Shown in pieces: positions 1-13,800 of a stretch of DNA of 37,405 nt. How positions within the stretch are numbered: position 1 is the stretch's first letter; every line of letters begins with the position of its first letter. The notes under the pieces were generated by a model. The model was not told the origin of the DNA. It did no database searches and saw only the letters and a program-made list of their open reading frames with translations. The translations under genes and the position numbers were made by a program. The stretch spans positions 283,396 to 320,800 of the forward strand of contig JH154073.1 in assembly GCA_000226015.1 (NCBI GenBank), read 5' to 3'. This DNA comes from Mnemiopsis leidyi (Eukaryota > Ctenophora > Tentaculata > Lobata > Bolinopsidae).

Positions 1-1451
<1,451 letters not shown>

Positions 1452-1521
1452 TTAGATCACTGAATTCATGATCGTACACTCATTCGCCACAACTCTTTTC
1501 TTTTCTTCAGCATCAGACATC
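1452..1521 (-). CDS. Possible short exon or micro-ORF with acceptor at its ATG
   Basis: On the minus strand a good 3' splice site (GTTTTCCAG) ends one base before an ATG at 1520-1518. The ATG opens a 22-codon frame beginning MSDAEEKKRVVANE and ending in TAA at 1454-1452. It is lysine and glutamate rich at its start. It could be the first coding exon of a gene running toward position 1 (several GT donors lie inside it), a terminal exon, or chance. The position of the acceptor matches that seen at the CSTF2, DHX9 and SLF1-like start codons. I do not recognise the peptide and found no convincing partner exon. Confidence 0.22.
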
Positions 1522-1727
1522 CTGGAAAACGTATACATTAGAAAATTACATGAATACAATATACCGGTGAGGAAGCAGCTAGAATTGAGTTCTGCAGAAA
1601 TCAGGATTTGTAAATAGAAGTGGGTGGGTAAAAGTGTGTTTAGGGTTACAGGAAATTGTGTGTAATGACGAGTGGGTCACGTGATAGGTTACGGTAATGT
1701 TGTGTTTACACTACTACCGTTATTCAA

Positions 1728-1733
1728 TTTTAT
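1728..1733 (-). terminator. Candidate poly(A) signal for CSTF2
   Basis: TTTATT on the plus strand is AATAAA on the minus strand, about 300 bases past the CSTF2 stop codon. No closer exact AATAAA was seen. A single hexamer is weak evidence. Confidence 0.3.
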
Positions 1734-2030
1734 TGAGACAGATAAAACTCATTGGGATTTAAAAATTAAATTGATATCATAAATTTGAGAAAATTAGGAG
1801 AGAATGTAAGGAAGTACTCTCTACAAAATCTAATTCTCTTAAATATGCTCACATCGGGGTCAGGCTGCATTTTTTGCAAATAGCTGAACTAAGAAAGTTT
1901 TCTCACAAATAAAATTCTTGCAGCTAGCACATAAATAACTTAATACTAAAACATTAAGATTCATTTCATAAAAACCGAACAGTAAGGCCGTCCAACAAAC
2001 CGTCCTAAAAAGTCCACATCACTAAAGAGT

Positions 2031-3050
2031 CTAAATTGCTCCATGGTTGTACTGCTGTTTGAAGATAAGAAGTGTGTTCCTCTGCTCCTCCGGCAAACTC
2101 TGGATCTGCTCATCGCTCAACATCATCACCTGCCTAATAAGATCTTCCTTCTCCGCGCTAGGTTGCAGGGGCATCGCAGGGGGAGGCGCAGGACGGGGGT
2201 TGGAGGGTGCCCGCTGCTGGGGTTGACGATGCGGATGTGGTGCGGGCTGGGGTGGGGGTGCAGCTGGAGCCCCGTAACCCTGCACCATGCCCCGTCTGTC
2301 TGGGGGTGGGGCGTGAGATCGGGACTGGGAGTGGTAGTCGTTACCCCAGTTGTTGTTCTGAGGAGGGGGAGGCGCAGGTTGGTGTTGGATGGGGGCAGGA
2401 GGGGGAGGTCGGGACGGCTGTCCTGCTCCGGGAGCTTTATGAGGAACAGGTTTGGGTCTCACTCCGTGTAGGATACTCTGAGCTATGGAAGGATCTAGAA
2501 CTCTCATAACAACCAGAGCTTGTAACAGAGCATAGGCCAGCTGTGAGTTCTGGAGAAGAAGTTTCTTAGCTTCGTCAGGGTTGCCCAGAATACACTTCTT
2601 CATCTGAGTCATCAGCTCGAACATCTGTTCAGGAGGCAGACTCGCCACAGCTTGAGAGATCGCTTCAGGAGCGTTATCGGGCGGACAGGGAGCACCATAC
2701 GGAGACACCTCCGGAACAACCTTCCCAGTGGGACCCAGACTCTTGATCTCCTCAGACTTATCACTAGTGGCAGTGTCCACTCGGAGTGATCTACCGTTCA
2801 GTTCGTACCCCGAAAGGTTCCTCATCGCGCTCTTCGCTGTCTCCTGGTCCTGGTACTCACAGAACCCATATCCCTTGGGTTTGCCCGTGTCACGATCGTA
2901 GACAAGTCTGAAACTGAGAACCGGGCCTACCTGAGCGAATATGTCCTTGAGGCTCTCCTCAGTAGTCTCATATGGAATGTTACCGACAAAGACGGATCTT
3001 AGCGACTTCTCGTTCGCTTCACGCTGTTGCTCTATCACTATTTGAGACAT
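2031..3050 (-). CDS. CSTF2: Cleavage stimulation factor subunit 2 (CstF-64)
   Basis: CstF-64 binds the GU-rich element downstream of poly(A) sites and, with CSTF3 and CSTF1, promotes nuclear pre-mRNA 3'-end cleavage. I start at the ATG at 3050 (MSQIVIEQQ), because the longer frame to 3101 crosses a splice-acceptor-like AG at 3061. The product is 339 residues. An RRM at about residues 15-95 has RNP2 (VFVGNI) and RNP1 (KGYGFCEY) nearly identical to animal CstF-64. The hinge that contacts CSTF3 or symplekin follows at about 135-205, with ASLPPEQMFELM and NSQLAYALLQA. Then comes a Pro/Gln/Arg-rich linker, and the C-terminal helical domain with LSDEQIQSLPEEQRNTLL that binds PCF11. There is no intron. 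Vertebrate CSTF2 is about 570 residues with MEARA repeats, which are absent here. The family call is secure; CSTF2 versus CSTF2T is not meaningful outside mammals. Confidence 0.97.
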   Translation of the reverse strand: MSQIVIEQQREANEKSLRSVFVGNIPYETTEESLKDIFAQVGPVLSFRLVYDRDTGKPKGYGFCEYQDQETAKSAMRNLSGYELNGRSLRVDTATSDKSEEIKSLGPTGKVVPEVSPYGAPCPPDNAPEAISQAVASLPPEQMFELMTQMKKCILGNPDEAKKLLLQNSQLAYALLQALVVMRVLDPSIAQSILHGVRPKPVPHKAPGAGQPSRPPPPAPIQHQPAPPPPQNNNWGNDYHSQSRSHAPPPDRRGMVQGYGAPAAPPPQPAPHPHRQPQQRAPSNPRPAPPPAMPLQPSAEKEDLIRQVMMLSDEQIQSLPEEQRNTLLIFKQQYNHGAI

Positions 3051-3085
3051 CTTACGTGTGCTACAGAGGAATTTTGTTAGAATAG
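3051..3085 (-). promoter_or_regulatory. 3' splice-site-like sequence before CSTF2 ATG
   Basis: Read on the minus strand, CTAAC followed by ATTCCTCTGTAG ends 10 bases before the CSTF2 start codon. This is a branch-point-like motif plus acceptor. It would serve either a 5'-UTR intron or spliced-leader trans-splicing; the sequence alone cannot tell which. Confidence 0.4.
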
Positions 3086-3101
3086 GAAAGCAATGAAACA
3101 A

Positions 3102-4260
3102 CGGGGTTTTTTTAAAGAATCAAATTATATAATATCCCAATTTGTGAGAATCCAGAACTTCGTCTTGAAGAAGCTTAGGCTGCTAAGTCACACAATATGG
3201 TTAATTAAGTAGATGTACCGTAACACAAACTTTAGTCTTGGAGTTTTCAATCAAATAAACATCTACAGCTAAAACAAGATCTAAGCAGCACGCAGTACCT
3301 CACCGAAAAAAGACCTACATTTGAGTAACCGAACTTATCGATGTAAATGTACAAGAATACAAATGTTATAGAATATCCGAGCTCTTTAAAAAGGGAAGTC
3401 AATTTAGTACCCTTTGACCCTACTTATCTATGAGTTAAGAGAAATGCAGAGCAAACTTTCAAAATTTGTGGATGGAGCACTTTACAGTTACGATCAAAAG
3501 GTGCATGATACAGTTTCGTCCTATAATTGACGGGAAAAATTGGTGAATCCGAGGATAGAAGGAACACGTCTACGTAACATCTTAGTAACTGAGACAGAAT
3601 TATAATAGAAAGTCGGTAGATGATAAATTCTCTGTCCGACACTACCTTTAACAACATTGGATGGTTGAGCTGGAGTATATTTTACACTCTAGAGCAGTCT
3701 AGTGAGTGATGATGGGTTCACATTAGTGCGTCTTGCATGTCTAATGTGCCAAATCATTACACTAGTTGAACTTGTTTACACTTAATTGATGGTTATACTC
3801 AGTAAAACTCGACTGCATGGTTAGAAAGTTAGAAAATTAATCTTGAAACATGTGCACTATTTAGGGATGGAACGTGAGATAATTAATCAATAAATACTTT
3901 CAAGCAGCAAAGTGTTAGCATATTTTTGATAAATTACATTTTTAAGCTAATGCTAATGATGAGATTTCTGACGTTAACTTTCGATTTTTAACCAAGCAAC
4001 AGCGGATGCGAGATAACAGAGCAAGTGGAAAGTATCTTTATCTAGTCACTAGTAACTTGACCTATCGACATTTTTATATATTGGTCGATTTAAAAATCCT
4101 GGTCATTATTCATTGATTTGTACTTTGATTTATACTTTCTGTTTGAGTTATACGTTATACGAAAATTGCAATATCATATTTTCTAAATTTTGTATTTACC
4201 CAGGTTTATGATCTGCGGTGGTTTTAAATCAAAGCTTTTACCCTCAACAAATACAAAGTT
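3102..4260. other. No gene recognised
   Basis: AT-rich intergenic DNA between the CSTF2 5' end and the retroelement remnant. Only short frames without family resemblance are present. It should include the CSTF2 promoter, but I see no clear core promoter motif. Confidence 0.5.
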
Positions 4261-4269
4261 CCTCCAGTT

Positions 4270-4880
4270 CACATCGTAACAGTAGGGACGTGGATGGTTG
4301 GAAACCTTCAGATCAACACCCAGCCTAATGAGGTCAAAACTGGATCAAACGTCTAAATGCAGGATTAGATACGGTGCTGTTCAGAGTGGAAGGAAAGTTG
4401 CCTGAAGATGTCCAACTGAGTACTCAGATTAACTCTAAAACTGAACATTTTAATCGCAACACCTGGCCTTGGTGAGCTAGCACCCCTCCTTGCTCCTGAT
4501 GAACCGTAGGCGTAGAAGTTTGATCAATTGATAAAGATACTCAAAGATAACGTGTCTCCAAAACCCAACATAATCAGTGTAGTCTACAACTTCGACAACT
4601 TTTCCCAAACACAATAAGATGATTCTTGGTCGCATCTATGCCAAGACCATTAAAATATTCAACACCTCTCGAATTAACAACAGAAAGCACTACAGAACAG
4701 CATGAGCACTGAGCAGTCCAACTTTTTGCAGGCCACCGTGGCCTAAACAAACACCTCCACAACATGAGAAAATCTAGCACCAAGGAATGTCCACTCTGCG
4801 GACACCATGAAGACATTACTTCAACGACTACTACCTCTCTGTAAACGACACCGTCGATTAAACCCAGGTATCACAACCAT
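4270..4880 (+). pseudogene. Decayed non-LTR retrotransposon C-terminal fragment
   Basis: In a broken plus-strand frame around 4690-4830 the translation contains QLFAGHRGLNKHLHNM followed by ECPLCGHHED. This matches the typical end of a LINE ORF2, where a 'L-x-GH...YLH-x-M' segment precedes a CPLCG zinc-binding tail. Stops and frame changes occur throughout, and further protein-like but interrupted stretches extend back to about 4270. After it, to about 5150, there is C/T-rich non-coding sequence that could be the element's 3' end. The family cannot be assigned; the call rests on the GH...CPLCG signature alone. Confidence 0.5.
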
Positions 4881-7800
4881 TGTTAAATTAACCAACAAAC
4901 CCAAAAGTATTCTTGACACCGACAGCACAGGAGTTACCTTCTGGATAAGGCTCTCTCTCCTGTCTGTTAAGTAAGCTTATACTCTTCTTCCAACATCCCT
5001 CTTATATCCCCCTTTTTTTCCTCTCTTATATCCCCCATACTCCCCCTTATCCTAGAGACAGGCACAACACCTTTTGATGTTATCCTCTTGTGGGCCTATA
5101 TTCAGCCTCCCCCTCAGGTGAGTCATTATAACCATTCTTCACAAGACTGAAGTAAGCTGCAAAAACCTGCGACTTTGGCACAGTTATGATACGGACACAC
5201 TCAACCATCAAAATATAAATCAAAATATAGATCAATCAGAATATATAAATCGATCAAGATATAACAAACATAATCATTCATTAACTTATAATTTTGATGA
5301 TTTTTAATCTATTAATATGTCCGGCTGAAAACTTAACACAACGTCGCCTATTTTACACTCACCAAATGAGATACGAGCTAACAAAGAAAAAGTAAGAAAG
5401 GTGCAAAGATTCATTATAATACACAGATCCCTGATCCGACCCTGAGGGCACAACACATAGTGTAACGCATAGTGCTGTCCATATGTAGATGCAATATTCT
5501 ACGGGCATGAGCAGAAGCTGGCATAGTCCCCAGATTATAGTACTTCATTTCGAAGAATCGCTTTAGACTAGGGCCGTAGATTGAAAATTTGGAAAGATAT
5601 AGATTTATGGAGAATATGTACTTCAGATTTTCCTGGCTTGACAACAGTTCCCTACGAAACAAGCCCGGAGTTCAAATACCCCAGAAAATTGCAACTCTCA
5701 AATTTATATTTTAGCTAGAGTATCTGTGCAGTGTGCAAGAGCTTCTACTGATTTTGTGTATTTAGCAAACATCAGTAAAATGTACAATGCAGTATACAAT
5801 CCAAGCCATATTCAGGCTATACACACTTCTGCAAAATGCAATATTCACTATGTACATTCTGAAATGCACAAATCTTGAGCTCAGACAGGAGCTTGTACAA
5901 GTATTAGTAGTTGAGCGATTTGTCGGAGTTTGTGTTTTCCTTCTGCTATCCCAAAAAAAGGCTCTGCCCTTGCTTGCCTGCATGTATTCCCGAACAAGGT
6001 AACAAAAATAGGACTAAAATTTGGGTATATAATTGGTACTGTTACTTTTACACTCAGCCTACTGTCTGTGCTGTCTCTAGCTGAAAAGTCTTCATCTTTC
6101 GAGCTCGAACGAAAAAAAAGCACATAATACAACCGTAAAATCTACTCGAAATAGAACAAATGGAATGTGAGGGGTTGGAAAAGTAAACGAGACACGTCAT
6201 CCAGCCTAAGCCCGATAAGACAGGAGGAGAATTGAGATGTGACGAACTTGGGCGTGGTCGAAACAGGGTATGCTGTGAAAAATACATGAATGTATATTGT
6301 ACTTTATTGCTATACATTGTACAATACAATACATTTTGGTATGAAATACATAACTGTCCAAGACATGAAATGATATGAAATATCTAGCCGTGAAATTCAG
6401 AATTGAGTTTCGCCGCGGAACGTAACATCGCTATAGAAACGCTAATCAAATCAATCAGACTCAATCAACGAAAAAGTGCAGTTTGAGATTGTTTGTGACT
6501 TGATGTGTGTAACGGTCGACAAAAGCTCAAAAAATACGTAAATGAGTGTGTAAAGCCACAGTTCCCTTTTCACGACCTTCTTGACAAATCTAGTTCCTTT
6601 ATTCTTGGCCCGGGGTTGGAAAATCGGATTGCGAATTCCGGAAAGCAAGCATATAAGCTTCGAAAAGAAAGGAATAAAGGGATATGTGTATAGCAAATAC
6701 ACAAAGCAGGAGAGAGTACAGCAAAATGTACGTCTCATTTTCCCAAATTAGGATGGTTATAAGCCTAATTAGTTGATGACGTCACAGGAGTCCTTGAGAA
6801 GGTAAATCTTTAAAGCACACGCCTTTTTGGGGCAAACCGAAACGAAGATACAGGAGAGGTAAAGCAAATGTCGGACACACAGCACACAGTTGGTCTACAA
6901 ATTAAACAAAGAACAATCACACACATACTCGTAGCTCAAGAAGTGAGTGTAACTGTGTGTGTACTACACATGACGTATTTGGTGATTGGCATGTAATTAG
7001 CAATTAGACACCCATCACGGCCCTCTATCAACCCCTGAAACTGCCTTCGTCCAGCTAAACAACTGCGATTTTTGGAAACAAAGCAAAAAGGTAAAATTCA
7101 ATATGGCGGACACAAGAGGAGTCAAGTGATACGGAACTGGTTGTACCTGATGCACCGACACCAGTATTAAATATGCACGTTTCATCATCATGCCATTTTA
7201 GGGAGGGATCATGTCTCTACAAATAACAACGCGTCAATCAAGTTCCCTTGAAAAACGGGACTCTGAAACAATGGGAAAACATATTCACAACACCTGATGC
7301 AATACTACGGGCAACATTCATCGCAGACAGTAATTAAGGATACAGAATATGCAGATAGAGCTATGCGTGCGAGCCTTCAGTCGGCAGTTGAAACGAGTAG
7401 AAATTGAGACTTTAGGGGATCTTTCTGCGTCTTATACTGGGTTTGGGTTTATGATGGGCTCAATCTTGGTACATTTAATCAAGATGTCACGTGTTTTGGC
7501 GTTTATGTCCTGTAAATGACAGACAAATGGCGTGCATTGTGTACAGAACCGTGCTTACTCCGTTGTGCTGCGTGCAGTAATAGTTTTATGAAGTTAAAAA
7601 GTTTCTACCTCTAGTGGGATCAATTTTTGATGAAGTTGCATCGACTAAATTTTTTTCTTTCTTACTTAACTATCCAATAGATTCAGTTAAATTGAGTATG
7701 TCTTGCGATATTGTTTTATCTAAACTGAGCATCTTTAGGAACTTAAAGTTAAACGTTAAAATTCAAATTTACATAGCCCATATATTTTGCATCGGATTTA

Positions 7801-7907
7801 AATAACAGGTAAATTTCTTCATCATTGATAAAAAGTCCGTTTTAATACACATGAAGAACACTAAACAGTAAAATTGACATTTGACACATCTTGTTAAATT
7901 ATGAGTT
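4881..7907. other. Gene-poor region, no gene recognised
   Basis: No frame here resembles a known protein. It contains C/T-rich runs at 4990-5060, short AT repeats of the type ATCAAAATATA at 5210-5265, and a run of TGTACAATACAATACA near 6316. A CRE-like GATGACGTCAC sits at about 6775. None of these supports a gene. Confidence 0.45.
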
Positions 7908-7992
7908 ATGACAGACAAGAGAATGGTGCTGCGCGCGACGGCTCACGCACGTGCCACGTTTTGTACGGTTGATGGGGCGAGGCTATATAAAA

Positions 7993-8250
7993 ATGCCAGC
8001 ATCTTTTTACGTTTCACAAGTGGAATGGCCAATGAGACCAGAAGAGTTTACACTATCTCTATTTCAACGTTTTGTCACGACTGTTCACTATTGTCGGGGT
8101 TACATGTTACAGTTTACACCCGACTCTCGTCCTCTGGCTCTAGAACACGGTACAGATCGAGATGGTCACGGATATCATCTAGTCAAGTTCGATGAAGAGA
8201 CCAGATCTAGCATCTGTAGTTCTGTATTTCTAGTTGGTCAATGGTCATAG
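7993..8250 (+). CDS. Possible small ORF downstream of a TATA-like sequence
   Basis: An 85-codon plus-strand frame starts at ATG 7993, nine bases after a TATATAA-type box at 7984-7990. The box is too close to act as a TATA box for this ATG unless the mRNA starts further in. The translation (MPASFYVSQVEWPMRPEEF at its start, then LEHGTDRDGHGYHLVKFDEE) has balanced, globular-protein-like composition, and GC is higher than in the flanks. I do not recognise a family and see no splice partners. It could be a conserved exon, a captured gene fragment or chance. Confidence 0.25.
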   Translation: MPASFYVSQVEWPMRPEEFTLSLFQRFVTTVHYCRGYMLQFTPDSRPLALEHGTDRDGHGYHLVKFDEETRSSICSSVFLVGQWS

Positions 8251-9014
8251 ATTTAGAGAATTCAGCGAGAGACGAAAGTACGTCACGCGAGTCCTCGACA
8301 TTTCAATAATAATTTCATTCTACTTGAGCCTCCGGTGAAATTTTCAGGAAACAGAGATTTTTTTCTTGCTAGTTTAACTATTAAGTCACAGATCATCATC
8401 AATATTATTATGGAAGAATTAGCTTGGAATAAAATACCATGACAGCAACATCATTCACTAGAACTCTAAGTCTAACTGCATCTTTTAGTTCTAAGAGTAA
8501 GTTACTCTTATAGTAAGTTTTCTCATTTGTTAAATACTTTTCAGTCCTTGGTTTTGAAGATACGACCATGTCTGAGTTTGCCCCGCTGTGTTCTATCTGA
8601 GATCTATACTTATAGATAGATTTCAGGTGGTTTATGTTTAACTGTATCTGTATAATCACTACTCTGCTACCTTGAATCTATTGTGTCAACATTCCATGCA
8701 ATCTGTTGCTGATAAAGTTGACCTCGACAGTTTACAACACGTCAGCGAATTACCAATTCCATTTGTAATTCTGGTATCTCTTGATGAAATTAGTGACAAG
8801 ATATTACCCTAGTTTTTATGAAATTTAGAACATAAATAAAATATAAGTCATACAACAATTGTCTCTGAAATTTCTCTAGAACTTTCTCTTCTTATATTTT
8901 GTGCACTACATTCGAAAAGTAGAAACTTGAATGCTACCCTATTAATAAAACATGACCCTCCGGCCTCCTTCTACGGATAGTAATAAAAATCGTTGATATC
9001 TTAATTCTTTTTTA
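8251..9014. other. No gene recognised
   Basis: AT-rich sequence with no coding or repeat signal that I can support. Confidence 0.45.
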
Positions 9015-10699
9015 GGGTTAAGGGAGAATTGCCAAAAATTGTCCAGTGAATTTGACTGTGCAATAACTTAATGTACTCCGATTGGCATCGAATGCACGCT
9101 CAAATAGTGGTTTTTGAGTATTCCATTTTGGCAAAAAAGGATATTGTGATTATTTTGAAAAAACACACTTTTTCACAGAAATTACTAGAATTTTTGTATT
9201 TTCCACAATTTGCACTAAACTAACACGAAAATCTTAGGAAAACTGGCTGACACCTTTGTTTATTTGCTTTAAAATTTTCATGAACATTCATTGTAAATTG
9301 ATTGAACTGTACTGTCACAAAGGTGATAACTTCAGAAATCTAAACTTTGAGATCAAACAACTTTGAAAATTTACTGACCCTGCTGTGGACATCAAGTGAA
9401 CTTGAAACTTTGCACGCTGTTAGACAATGGGCTTAGAAAGTTTTTGGTGCTATGAAAAGTTGGTTTCCAAGGAAAGGGAAAATATTATAGACACTTGAAA
9501 TAAAAGAAGCAATTTTTCTGCCAAATTTCGACTTGAAGACAAAAAATTGTTAGAGACACCCTTGAGTTGTCTAAATGCCAGATATTAGGTAAATTTTCCC
9601 AAACATACTTTATCTGACCCGGGTGTATTGGTTTTGGGCTGTAAATCGAACACTTTTGTAAGTTTACCACAACAACACTATGAGGGATTTATGTATATTT
9701 TTCTTTACTTTGCTTTTTCTGAAAATTTTGAACAATTTTCATGGTCATATTTGAATTCTATGCTTAAAATAGTATTGGAAAGTGTGTCATAACAATCTTT
9801 GTGACTAATGAGTTTTTCTTACAAATTCTCAATTTTGAACACAAGGGGGGACCCTTGCAAAAAAATTTTCTTTTGAGTGAGAAAATTTTAATCTTTGTAT
9901 TGTTTTGAAAGAGACCTCTTCAGCTATTTCCGACCAAAAAATACGTTTGCTGAGGTCAAAAATAGTCTAAAACGGAAGATGTATGCGCTAGAGAACAATG
10001 GTTGTCCAAGAGTGACATAATATGGTATGTTTAAAATATATCTGATATCTGATTTTAAGCCCAAAACCAATACACCCGGGTCAGATGAAGTATGTTTATG
10101 AAAAATGACTTTATATCTGGCATTTAGACAACTCTAGGGTGGCTCTAACAATTTTTTGTCTTCAAGTTGAAATTTAGCAGAAAAATCGCCATTTTCTTTT
10201 CAAGTGGCCGAGTTTTGTTGATCTTTCCGCGGAAACTGACTTTCCATAGCACCAAAAACTTTTTGAAACCGTTTTTTAGCACCTTGAGAAGTCTCGATTT
10301 CTCAGGGTTTTCTCGGTGGCCATTGGAAATTTCCAAACAAATTTGACTTGAAGAGTTACATTTTTGGGGTAAGCAACTTTGAACAATTACCGTGCAATGA
10401 ATAATCCACGTATCATCATGAAAATTTTGTAGCCATTTCAATATGGTTTGATCGAAATTATGTGAAATTTTCTTCTCTTCACAATTTAAATTGACTGAGT
10501 TATAAAAATTTTACTATTAATCCCAGAAAGGTACACTTTTTTGAAAAAATCAGATTATGCCCCATTGCAAAAATGGGAATGCTCAAAATCCACTATTTTA
10601 GCGTGAATTCGATGCACATAGGTGTACTTTAACACCCTGTACAGTCAGATTCACTGGACGCCACAAACCCCTGTTTTTGGCAATTCCCCCTTAAAGCCC
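9015..10699. mobile_element. Foldback (long inverted repeat) element, about 1.7 kb
   Basis: The two ends are imperfect reverse complements over roughly 645 bases each, with a central spacer of about 390 bases. The left end reads GGGTTAAGGGAGAATTGCC and the reverse complement of the right end reads GGGCTTTAAGGGGGAATTG. The match continues inward: CCAGTGAATTTGACTGT pairs with CCAGTGAATCTGACTGT, and GACCCGGGTGTATTGGTTTT near 9617 mirrors the segment at 10060-10085. The open frames inside (9485-9670, 10145-10441) are mirror images of each other and are not genes. There is no transposase, so this looks like a non-autonomous foldback or MITE-like element. TTAATT lies near both borders (9001 and about 10704), but I cannot fix a target-site duplication. 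Confidence 0.8.
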
Positions 10700-10899
10700 G
10701 GTTTTAATTAAAAAAACAGCAACTAAGAAACGATATGCCATTTTCACTCAAAATTCAAAGTTTCATCAAACTCAAAATAAAAATCGAATACAAAAGCTTT
10801 AAATCGTCACCAAATGAAAACAACGTTTTCAGGGTATACTTTCTGCTTCAATAAATAAATTTTTAGCTCGTTCTTAACCGCAATACCAAGAATACAATC

Positions 10900-13800
10900 T
10901 TAAAAGCTCTCTCTGCGGTTAAAGCCCCCTCTGCCCCCAATAGCTCCTCTCCTAAATCCACCTCTTCCTCCCCTAAACCCGCCGTTCCCGAAACTCCCGG
11001 GACGAGAAGGAAGTCCCGGACGTTTGGGAAGTCCCCTCCCAGGACGTCCACCTCTGAAGTCTCCTCTGAAGTCTCCTCTTCCTCTGAAGGGACGACCTCG
11101 GGGTCCTCCCGTCGGAGATGGAGCTCCCTCTTCTCCTGGGTTGGGTCCACCGTAGTGCTCTGCAGACTTTCTGAAATGAGATGATTTTTAGAATCAGTAA
11201 GAAGGGTGTAACGAACATTAAAGATTTTTACCATGTTTGTGGAGTCAGAAATTATTTAAACTTGGAATGTTGCAGGTAAAATAAGAGCCATCTTTTGAGT
11301 TTGGGAACGTGACAAAAGCTCGATCTTACATGGTGTCCTGGAAGAACTTCCCAGCTCTAGGGTCAGACAAAGCGTACACAGCCTCCAGTATATCAGAGTC
11401 AATACCCGCGGGATACGCTGCTATCTGTGGATCAACAGCAACTCTCATAAGCAGACCTTCTAGAGCTTTCCTCAGTCCACACAACAGTGCGGCACTTTGT
11501 CCGGGCATGTCCAGAGGAATCCTGCACGGTTACGGTTTTGTTTTTAGTCGTCAGGAGCGAGACATCATCCCATTCAGATGAAAAGTAAATATATGTGCTT
11601 AGGTTTTGTGGGAAGGAAAAGTCAACAGGGCTATATGAAAACTAAAGTTATATATGAAAAGTAATCGATTAAATCCTTTGGAAATGTTGAAAACAAGACG
11701 CACCACTCATCCACAAGAACCCTGTCACCATGATAAACAACAGAACTACTCCCAAACAAGATGAGATGGAGTGGAGAGACCATGGTGGTAGTCTTTGCTG
11801 CGATCACTTTCGTCTTGATCTTCTCTCCGTAGGCGAAGTAGGGAGATGGGAAAATGTAGTTCCCGTTTGTACAGTTCACTGAGCTCTTGTGCATCAGAGC
11901 TTGCTGGGTTTCTGATACCCAAAGTTTTCTGAGGCGTATCAGTTGATTAGTAAATCTGGACTTATCTCATTCTGATTTCGCAAGAAATTCCGAAAAGATT
12001 TCATTAAAAAACAACCACCCTACATAAGCACCTGAACCTACCTCTTCTCATGATGGATACAGATATTAGGATAAAGTCCGGCAGCTAACATAGCTGTCAT
12101 TATATCCAGGTTTCTGTCTCTCCCGTCTACATTGAACTCAACCGGAGCAAGACACTCTTCTGGGAAGCCCATCTTGAGGACCAGGTTAACTAGCTGCATC
12201 TTAGCAGAGTGGATCATCTGGAGCGTCATGCTAGACATCTGGTTCTGGTCACAAAACCTGGGAAAGAAAGTTTTAAACAGGTTCAATATCTGGTCAAAAA
12301 TGTCAAGTCGCACAGAGAATGCGACAATACAAGGGCGAAATGTCAAAACCAAACGTATTGATCTAGATATTTCGATCTGCAGGAAACCCCGCTCCTAACC
12401 TCTGCTCTCTCTCCTTGTCTTCTTCGGCTGCTACCCGCTCCCACTGTGTGTACGCGTTCAACATGGCTATGTGGTCACTGTGTTTGTTTCCACTCAACTT
12501 CTTGTGATGCCAACTCATCCTCCTGCACAACAATCGTTGTCATGGTAACTAATTAGTCAAACTGTTTCAATTTCACCCAGATTAGGGGTAACAGCGTGTA
12601 CTCGGTACTGCTTTAGTTACTATCATGCCATCGTGCCACTTTTCCAGTGTACGTGAATTTTGGAGAGTTGGGTTCGTTAAAAATGTAAAATCTTTGAAAC
12701 ACGACACTGTCTAATCAATTATTTGCAACATTCTTTCCAGAAAATTCGAACGACATTTCAATCTAGTCGACCACTATCACACAAAAGTACGATGAATGTT
12801 TTGCTAATCGTTTTGTACCTACAACAAGTAAGAATCTGACGTTTCAGAAAATGTCCCATTTTTCATAATCCAAGCTCAAATCATTTGTATAACAGCAGTT
12901 GTTGAAAGTTTTTATCATCAAATTTTCAAAAAAAGCCATATTTACTACTCAAAAGTACGTGTATCTAAACCTGGTATCTTGTTGAATCCAGGGTTCCCTG
13001 AAACAGGAGGCAGCAGCCATGGTTATCATGGGGTCACCACACCGGAACAGACAAGACAACAGGATGGTTTGTGAGAGTCGGGGTTCTAGAGGTAACATAG
13101 CTAGACAGTGTCCCATCGGGGTAATATCTCCCTGTCTGTTTAGGGCTCCCTGGAAAGTAGATAGTTGTACTTAGTAACACGGCCCGCTTATTTAGCGATC
13201 AAAGTAGGGAGTTTAGAAATAGAAGTTATTATGGAAGTTTAGAAATAAATAACGTTCTACCATAATTATAACATTTCCAACCTATTTCATTTTAGCACCA
13301 CTCACCATCTCATGAAGAACAGTAATAGCGTTAGCAACATAAGATTTGGGAGGAGCTTCGAGCGCATTGCCCAGGAAATCCTCCACATTTCCCAAGCTGA
13401 GAGCCTTGATGGTAAGTGCTAGGGAGTGAAGGGCAGTACGCTGGATCTCAGGACTAATGTGGTGCGGCATTGCCTCGTATCTCGCTCTACTACACAGGTG
13501 GAAACAAACGCCCGGTCTTACGCGGCCCGCTCTCCCGGCTCTTTGTTCTAGATTTGTCTGACTGGCCCATAACATCCGGTAATCTGCCAGGTTCCTCTTG
13601 ATGAAGAACTCTTTGATCTTAGCCTTGCAGAGGTCTATGACATAGATACAATCGTTGATGGTGATGCTTGTTTCAGCAATGTTGGTTGCAAGGATGACTT
13701 TAGTGAAGCCCTCTGGAGCGGGAACGAAAACTCTCTTCTGTTCGTCTTTGGGGATCTGACTGTGTAGTGGTAACAGCCAGTAATCAGCTCCACCTAGAAA

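Noticed and set aside
2043-2509. Plus-strand frames opposite CSTF2
   Set aside because: Antisense of the Pro/Gln-rich linker; composition follows from the real gene.
9485-10441. Minus-strand frames inside the foldback element
   Set aside because: They fall in mirrored arms and have no family resemblance.
10863-11234. Acidic 123-residue minus-strand frame
   Set aside because: It is a shadow of the Arg/Gly-rich last DHX9 exon, which is read in a different frame and is phase-consistent with exon 19.
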